32,694 nucleotides of DNA from Enhygromyxa salina (GTDB taxonomy: Bacteria > Myxococcota_A > Polyangia > Nannocystales > Nannocystaceae). Position 1 is the stretch's first letter. Each line of letters begins with the position of its first letter. The stretch is from contig NZ_PVNK01000022.1 of the NCBI RefSeq assembly GCF_002994615.1, positions 1 to 32,694 of the forward strand. The letters run 5' to 3'. This document shows positions 28,687 through 32,694 of this stretch, in pieces. A program made the translations under genes and the position numbers. A model generated the notes under the pieces. The model was not told where the DNA came from and did not search any database. It saw only the letters and a program-made list of their open reading frames with translations.

Positions 28687-29814
28687 TCAGGGCCCGAGCA
28701 CGTCGGCCATCTCGGCCAACAGGAACTCGTTCTCGGCCGCGAGCCCCAAGGTGAGCCGGAAGTAGGCGTCGTAGGTCTGACCGTTGGCTGGCTCGAACAC
28801 CTTGATGCTGATGCCGCGCTGCTCGAGCTTGGATTTGAGCTCGGCGCCCCGGCGGCCGTCGGTGAACCGACACAGCACGAAGTTGGCCTGCGAGGGGAAC
28901 GCCTGGAGCCCGGCAAATTTGGCGAGCCCGGCGTAGAGCTGCGCACGCCCGAGGCGCGCCTGCTCCCGGATGAAGGGCAGGTGCTCCGGGTCCTCGAGCG
29001 CAGCGACCCCGATCTGCTCTTGCAGGGTCCCGAGCCGATAGTTCGTCAGCTGCTTTTCGAGCGCGGTCACGAAGCTGGGCTTGGCCAGGAGGTAGCCGAT
29101 GCGCACGGCGGCGAGGCCGTAGGCGAACGAGAAGGTCCGGCTGACCATCAAGTTGGGGTAGCGCCCGACGAGATCGGCGAAGTACTCGTGGGCGTCGGGA
29201 TCGAGGTAGTGAACGTAGGCCTCGTCGATCCAAAACCGGGCCTCGGGGAAGCGCTCGATCAGGGGGATCATCTGCTCCCGGGTCACGAGCACGTTGCCCG
29301 TGGGGTTGTTGGGGTTGACGATGTAGACCAGGCCGAGGCGGCGCTCGAGGTGGCGCTCGAGCCGGTCGACGTCGAAGCTGAAGTCGTCGCCCGGATCGAG
29401 CGGCAGCATGTCGACGTGCATCCCGCCTTCGGCGGCCTTCTTGGGCACCTTCGAGTAGGTGAAGCGCGGCGTGATGATCGGGAACCCGTCGCGCTTGACG
29501 ACGTGACGCAGGACCCGGCGGGGCGAGTCGAGCACGCGCTGCTTGAGCAGGTAGGGGATCGCTAGCTTGAGGATCGGGCCGGTACCGTTGTGCAGAAATA
29601 CGTTCTCGGGCTCGACCCCGTCGGCGCGCGCGATCGCTTCGCGTAGCGGCGTGTTGTCGGGCGAGGAGTAGTTGCGAAAATCGGTCCGCTCGCTGTAGCG
29701 CCGAAGCACCTCGAGGCAGCGCTGCGGTGCGTAGGTGCCGTCGTTGAGCCCCAGGTTCAGGGGCAGGGTCACGCCGACAGGCGTGGTCGCACGGTCTTGC
29801 GTCGGGCTGAACAT
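28687..29814 (-). CDS. HisC-like aminotransferase fold protein lacking the PLP lysine
   Basis: The 375-residue product has the class I/II aminotransferase fold closest to histidinol-phosphate aminotransferases. NPNNPTGN (PLP ring and ring-proximal Asn), FWIDEAYVHY (Asp and Tyr) and AAVRIGY (phosphate-binding Arg) are intact, and a C-terminal FRLTLG keeps the substrate Arg. The Schiff-base lysine, expected in SRTFSKAYG, is Phe at residue 230 (SRTFSFAYG; codon at 29125-29127). Without that lysine normal transamination should fail, so it may be a binding protein or do different chemistry. AAGGA before the ATG at 29814 supports the start. It is the first gene of a likely operon with glpD. Confidence 0.85.
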   Translation of the reverse strand: MFSPTQDRATTPVGVTLPLNLGLNDGTYAPQRCLEVLRRYSERTDFRNYSSPDNTPLREAIARADGVEPENVFLHNGTGPILKLAIPYLLKQRVLDSPRRVLRHVVKRDGFPIITPRFTYSKVPKKAAEGGMHVDMLPLDPGDDFSFDVDRLERHLERRLGLVYIVNPNNPTGNVLVTREQMIPLIERFPEARFWIDEAYVHYLDPDAHEYFADLVGRYPNLMVSRTFSFAYGLAAVRIGYLLAKPSFVTALEKQLTNYRLGTLQEQIGVAALEDPEHLPFIREQARLGRAQLYAGLAKFAGLQAFPSQANFVLCRFTDGRRGAELKSKLEQRGISIKVFEPANGQTYDAYFRLTLGLAAENEFLLAEMADVLGP

Positions 29815-30012
29815 GCAGGTCCTTGGCGACGCATCAAACCACTTTGCGAGCCGGCACTGAACCTCCTGTATCGCGGCGTCAGCGAACGAGGCTCAAACCG
29901 TCCGGAGCGGCCTCTAAGTGGCCTTGCTGTGCACTGCTGAACACACCCGACGCATTCACCTGCACACCTTCACTCGCCGTGAAATGCGTTCACACGGGTG
30001 GCCGACCGGAGC

Positions 30013-30291
30013 TCAGCCGACGCGTCGACTCGTCGCGTGGATCGGCGTGGCGGCGGCGACGCGGCGGTGCTCCTGAAGGTCGTCGGCGCCGATCACCTGC
30101 GGCGCCGGAGGCAGCCGCGTCTGGTCGGCCGCTCGATCCATCGCCCCGAGCGAGGCGACCGTCAGCAGCGCACCTGGGACGACCGCCGCGAGCACGGGGG
30201 CATGGAGCACGAGCAGCAAGGGGATCAGGAGCAGCGCGAGGAAGCCGAGTTTCATCGGGCGCTTGGGATGACCTGGGGCGGTGGCGTTCAT
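30013..30291 (-). CDS. Small hydrophobic membrane protein
   Basis: The 92-residue product has a short basic N-terminus (MNATAPGHPKRPMKLG). One long or two short hydrophobic segments (about 14-50) and a polar tail follow. Codon third positions are GC-rich as in the surrounding genes, which supports coding. No family is recognised. The ATG is at 30291; an internal Met at residue 13 is an alternative. It is divergent from the next gene. Confidence 0.5.
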   Translation of the reverse strand: MNATAPGHPKRPMKLGFLALLLIPLLLVLHAPVLAAVVPGALLTVASLGAMDRAADQTRLPPAPQVIGADDLQEHRRVAAATPIHATSRRVG

Positions 30292-30468
30292 GGCGGGCGT
30301 CGCAACAGTGTGTTCGATGGCGGCGAGGTCAAGTTCCGCGTCTGTCGCCTATCGCAAACCATCTCGGCGCGCGCGCCGGAGCAACAACCGTGGCCGCTGG
30401 CTGATCGAGTTGCGACCCACTTAAAATCACAGAGCGAGTTGCCATGATTTGAATTGATCGTAGATCTA

Positions 30469-31116
30469 ATGAGCACCCTTACCGTTGCAACCTCCGTTAT
30501 GCACTCATCTGCCCCAAAACAAGCTGAGTCCGAGTTTGACAACCTCCTCGGCCAACTCGTCGACGAGTTGGCGATGACCCCGCCGAGCCAGTCGGCTGTC
30601 GCGTTGGTCTCCGAGCCCGATCCGCCACCTGCGGCGCACGTGGGCTCGACCAGCGAGATGGCCGCCGAGGCGGCCGCCGCGGCCGGTGTGCTGCCGCCCG
30701 CGCCGGCCCAATCCAACGCCACGGTCAAGGTCGTCGGGATCATCGCAGCGTCGCTGACCGTGGTCGCGGTCGCGGCGCTGGTGACCTTTGGCGGTGGTGG
30801 TGACCAGGCCGAGCCCACCGACGACGCCCCGGTTGTCACCGAAGCTGCGTCTGCACAAGATCAAGAGCGCCTGGAGGCGGCCGCTGCCGCGAATCGGCTG
30901 GCGGCCGAGAAGGCCCAGGCGGCCGCGATGCTCGCCGAGCGGGCCGAGATTGACGCCGAGTACGCACGTGTCGAGGCCGCGCGACTGAAGGCCGAGCTCG
31001 AGGCCCAGGCCAAGAAGGCCAAGACCAAGACCAAGTCCAAGACTCGCCAGCAGTCACGCAAGGCCAAGCCCAAGCCCACCAAGCCCGCGCTCGGCAGCGA
31101 CTTCGGGGATCTGTAG
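30469..31116 (+). CDS. Single-pass membrane protein with Ala/Lys-rich coiled-coil tail
   Basis: The product of about 215 residues has an N-terminal cytosolic region of about 85 residues. One transmembrane helix (VKVVGIIAASLTVVAVAALV) follows, then an acidic stretch. An Ala/Glu/Arg-rich probable coiled coil (ERLEAAAAANRLAAEKAQ onward) leads to a Lys/Thr-rich C-terminus (KKAKTKTKSKTRQQSRKAK). The layout suggests an anchored protein whose basic tail may contact polyanions such as DNA or cell-wall polymers (inference). The start is uncertain: ATG at 30469 or 30499, with no clear ribosome binding site and an AT-rich leader. Confidence 0.7.
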   Translation: MSTLTVATSVMHSSAPKQAESEFDNLLGQLVDELAMTPPSQSAVALVSEPDPPPAAHVGSTSEMAAEAAAAAGVLPPAPAQSNATVKVVGIIAASLTVVAVAALVTFGGGGDQAEPTDDAPVVTEAASAQDQERLEAAAAANRLAAEKAQAAAMLAERAEIDAEYARVEAARLKAELEAQAKKAKTKTKSKTRQQSRKAKPKPTKPALGSDFGDL

Positions 31117-31173
31117 CCCCGACCTGGGCTGCTGGGCTTGGCTGTTGGCCCGGCGCGTTGTAGACCGCGCGCG

Positions 31174-32532
31174 ATGGGCCGCAGGCGTCGACGCAAGCCA
31201 AAGTGGGTACCCGAGCGCGCGATCGTGGGTGAACTCGACCGCCGCGGTCGCGCGGTCGTGGCCGCGGGTGAGGATGGCCGTCCGCGCGAGGCCCATGTCG
31301 ACGGCGCCCTGCCGGGCGAGTCCATCGAGTATCTCCGCTGCGACCGCGAGGGGCCGGTCGACGCGGCGCGGACGCTCGAGGTGCTCGAGCCTGCGCCCGA
31401 TCGCGTCGCCGCCCGCTGTCCTCACTACGGGGTCTGCGGCGGCTGCTCGCTGATGCACATGGATCCCGACGCCCAGGTCGCGTTCAAGCAGGCGACCTTG
31501 CTCGCGGACTTCGCGAGCCACGGCGTCGAGCCCGAGCGCGTGCTGCCGGCCCTGCGCGGGCCGACGTGGCGCTACCGTCGGCGCGCGAGGCTCGGCGCCA
31601 AGCTCGTGCCGGGCAAGGGCAAGGTGGTGGTCGGCTTCCGCGAAAAAGATCGTCGCTTCATCGCGGATCTCTCGACCTGTGAGATCTTGGCTGGCCCCGC
31701 TCAGGGGCCGCTGGCGGACGACCCGGGCCGGCTGATCAGCGCGCTGTCCGAGCTGATCGGATCGCTGAGCATCGCGGCGAGGACGCCGCAGATCGAGGTC
31801 TCCGCCGGAGATCGGGAGCTGGCGCTGGTCCTGCGTGTGCTCGATCCCCCGAGCGCCGAGGATCTCGACCGCCTCCGGGCCTTCGCTGCGCAGTACGAGC
31901 TGCGGATCTTCCTCCAGCCCAAAGGCCTCGACACCGTCGCGCCGCTCGAGACCGGACGCGAGCTGCTCCACTACGGGCTGCCCGACTTCGAGGTCGAGCT
32001 CGGCTTTCGCCCGACGGACTTCGTCCAGATCAACGCGCCGCTCAATCGCGCCATGATCGCGCGCGTCGTCGAGCTGCTCGAGCTCGAGGCCGATCACCGG
32101 GTCCTCGACCTCTTTTGTGGGCTCGGCAACTTCAGCCTCGCGCTGGCTCGGCGGGCGGCGCAGGTCGTGGGCGTCGAGGGCGACGCGGCGCTGGTCGAGC
32201 GCGCGCAGGCCAACGCGGCGGCCAACGCGATGACCAACCTCAGCTTCGAGCAGCGCGATCTCTACAAGGAGCCCGGGGCCTTCGAGTGGCCCGGCGGGCC
32301 CTTCGACCGCGTGCTCCTCGATCCGCCCCGCTCGGGGGCGGCGGGCATCGTCGAGCACTTCGAGGCGATCGCGGCGCCGCGTGTGGTCTACGTCGCGTGC
32401 TCGCCCGAGACCCTGGCTCGCGACGCCGCCACGCTGTGCTCACGCCACGGCTATCGGCTCGCGGCGGCCGGGGTCATGGACATGTTCCCCCACACCGCGC
32501 ACGTCGAGTCGATCGCGCTGTTCGAGCGCTAG
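31174..32532 (+). CDS. rlmD: 23S rRNA (uracil-1939-C5)-methyltransferase
   Basis: The 452-residue product has an N-terminal TRAM-like RNA-binding region. It then has the four iron-sulfur cysteines C82, C88, C91 (CPHYGVCGGC) and C169, arranged as in E. coli RlmD/RumA. The SAM-binding motif is LDLFCGLGNFSLALA. LDPPRSGA precedes the catalytic Cys409 (VACSPETLARD), and the general base is Glu445 in HVESIALFER. It should use SAM to methylate uracil 1939 of 23S rRNA. RlmCD-type dual specificity cannot be excluded by eye. The ATG at 31174 (MGRRRRRKPKW) was chosen over an upstream start because conserved sequence begins after it. The TAG stop lies in the CTAG of the palindromic repeat. Confidence 0.93.
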   Translation: MGRRRRRKPKWVPERAIVGELDRRGRAVVAAGEDGRPREAHVDGALPGESIEYLRCDREGPVDAARTLEVLEPAPDRVAARCPHYGVCGGCSLMHMDPDAQVAFKQATLLADFASHGVEPERVLPALRGPTWRYRRRARLGAKLVPGKGKVVVGFREKDRRFIADLSTCEILAGPAQGPLADDPGRLISALSELIGSLSIAARTPQIEVSAGDRELALVLRVLDPPSAEDLDRLRAFAAQYELRIFLQPKGLDTVAPLETGRELLHYGLPDFEVELGFRPTDFVQINAPLNRAMIARVVELLELEADHRVLDLFCGLGNFSLALARRAAQVVGVEGDAALVERAQANAAANAMTNLSFEQRDLYKEPGAFEWPGGPFDRVLLDPPRSGAAGIVEHFEAIAAPRVVYVACSPETLARDAATLCSRHGYRLAAAGVMDMFPHTAHVESIALFER

Positions 32533-32694
32533 CAGCCCGGGGTGCAATGCCTCGCGCCGCCTCGCTTGGCCTTTTCGCCGAGGGCTTTGTCGCCAAAACT
32601 TGCAGTACGCCCGGTACAGCGGCGTTTTGGCTTCGCGCCCTCGGCGAAAAATCCGGCGCGAGGCGACACGATGCATTGCACCCCGGGCTGCTAG
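32529..32694 (+). repeat. Palindromic MITE-like repeat, complete 166-base copy
   Basis: The element begins and ends with CTAG (32529-32532 and 32691-32694) and has perfect 22-bp terminal inverted repeats. Further inverted pairs are TTTTCGCCGAGGGC at 32572-32585 with its complement at 32637-32650, and GCCAAAAC at 32592-32599 with GTTTTGGC at 32624-32631. The loop is near GTACGCCCGGTAC. The whole element is therefore one long imperfect palindrome with no gene. The T-tract is 5' and the A-tract 3' of the stem on both strands, so it is not a standard intrinsic terminator. It ends at the window edge. Confidence 0.92.

Noticed and set aside
30440..30466. TTGCCA with TAGATC as a promoter for the coiled-coil membrane protein
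   Set aside because: The spacing is 16 bases, the -10 match is weak, and it would overlap the most likely start codon.
32572..32650. Central hairpin of the palindromic repeat as a rho-independent terminator
   Set aside because: The T-tract lies 5' and the A-tract 3' of the stem on both strands, the reverse of what an intrinsic terminator needs.
32440..32676. Small open frame through the repeat encoding a Tyr/Cys/Arg-rich peptide, also seen at 23890-23990
   Set aside because: The similarity between the two peptides is explained by the shared DNA repeat; there is no ribosome binding site or coding bias.

Overview
The window looks like a contig from a high-GC myxobacterium, most probably of the Nannocystaceae (Nannocystis/Plesiocystis/Enhygromyxa type). 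The evidence is very GC-rich third codon positions, several Cys-lipobox lipoproteins, a trypsin-like protease with a MYXO-CTERM-like tail, an RCC1-repeat lipoprotein, giant HEAT-repeat proteins, and a retron whose msr-msd template is present in several chromosomal copies. From memory, msDNA-like chromosomal repeats have been reported in Nannocystis exedens (Lampson and Rice, 1997). The window begins and ends inside copies of the same palindromic repeat, so both contig ends are probably assembly breaks at a multicopy element.

Layout. 1-135: palindromic repeat. 229-1029: EF-hand lipoprotein. 1195-12605: a tightly packed three-gene operon encoding a HEAT-like protein, a WD40-HEAT protein of 2229 residues, and a protein with a degenerate SWIM motif and a WGR-like tail. 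12624-14990: a retron locus with a candidate promoter, template copy 1, the reverse transcriptase, and template copies 2 and 3. 14999-16315: two divergent membrane-protein genes. 16352-16768: a lone IS630-type helix-turn-helix gene. 16957-19180: a lipoprotein and a secreted S1 protease, convergent. 19260-21502: a crotonase and an amino-acid permease that overlap. 21610-26182: a neutral ceramidase-like lipoprotein and an RCC1-repeat lipoprotein, both on the minus strand. 26242-27045: a GAF/Fis-type regulator with seven copies of a 16-bp palindrome in and upstream of it. 27042-29814: an aminotransferase-like gene and glpD, both minus. 30013-31116: two small membrane proteins, divergent. 31174-32532: rlmD. 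32529-32694: a full copy of the palindromic repeat.

Most notable points. (1) One retron reverse transcriptase is flanked by three template copies with identical spacing. Each has its own flanking a1/a2 stem, and 12 of 30 pairs in the main msd stem vary among copies yet stay paired in all three. (2) The palindromic repeat starts with CTAG, and that CTAG supplies the TAG stop codon of every gene that runs into it (3 of 3). (3) A 16-bp palindrome, CACCGA-N4-TCGGTG, occurs twice upstream of and five times inside a regulator gene. All five internal copies lie in the same reading frame, and two pairs are spaced exactly 36 bp apart. (4) A HisC-like aminotransferase has Phe at the PLP-lysine position while its other active-site motifs remain. 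(5) The third protein of the HEAT operon has lost three of the four SWIM zinc ligands.

No tRNA, rRNA or CRISPR array was seen. Intergenic stretches not listed as features are under 300 bases and showed nothing I could support.
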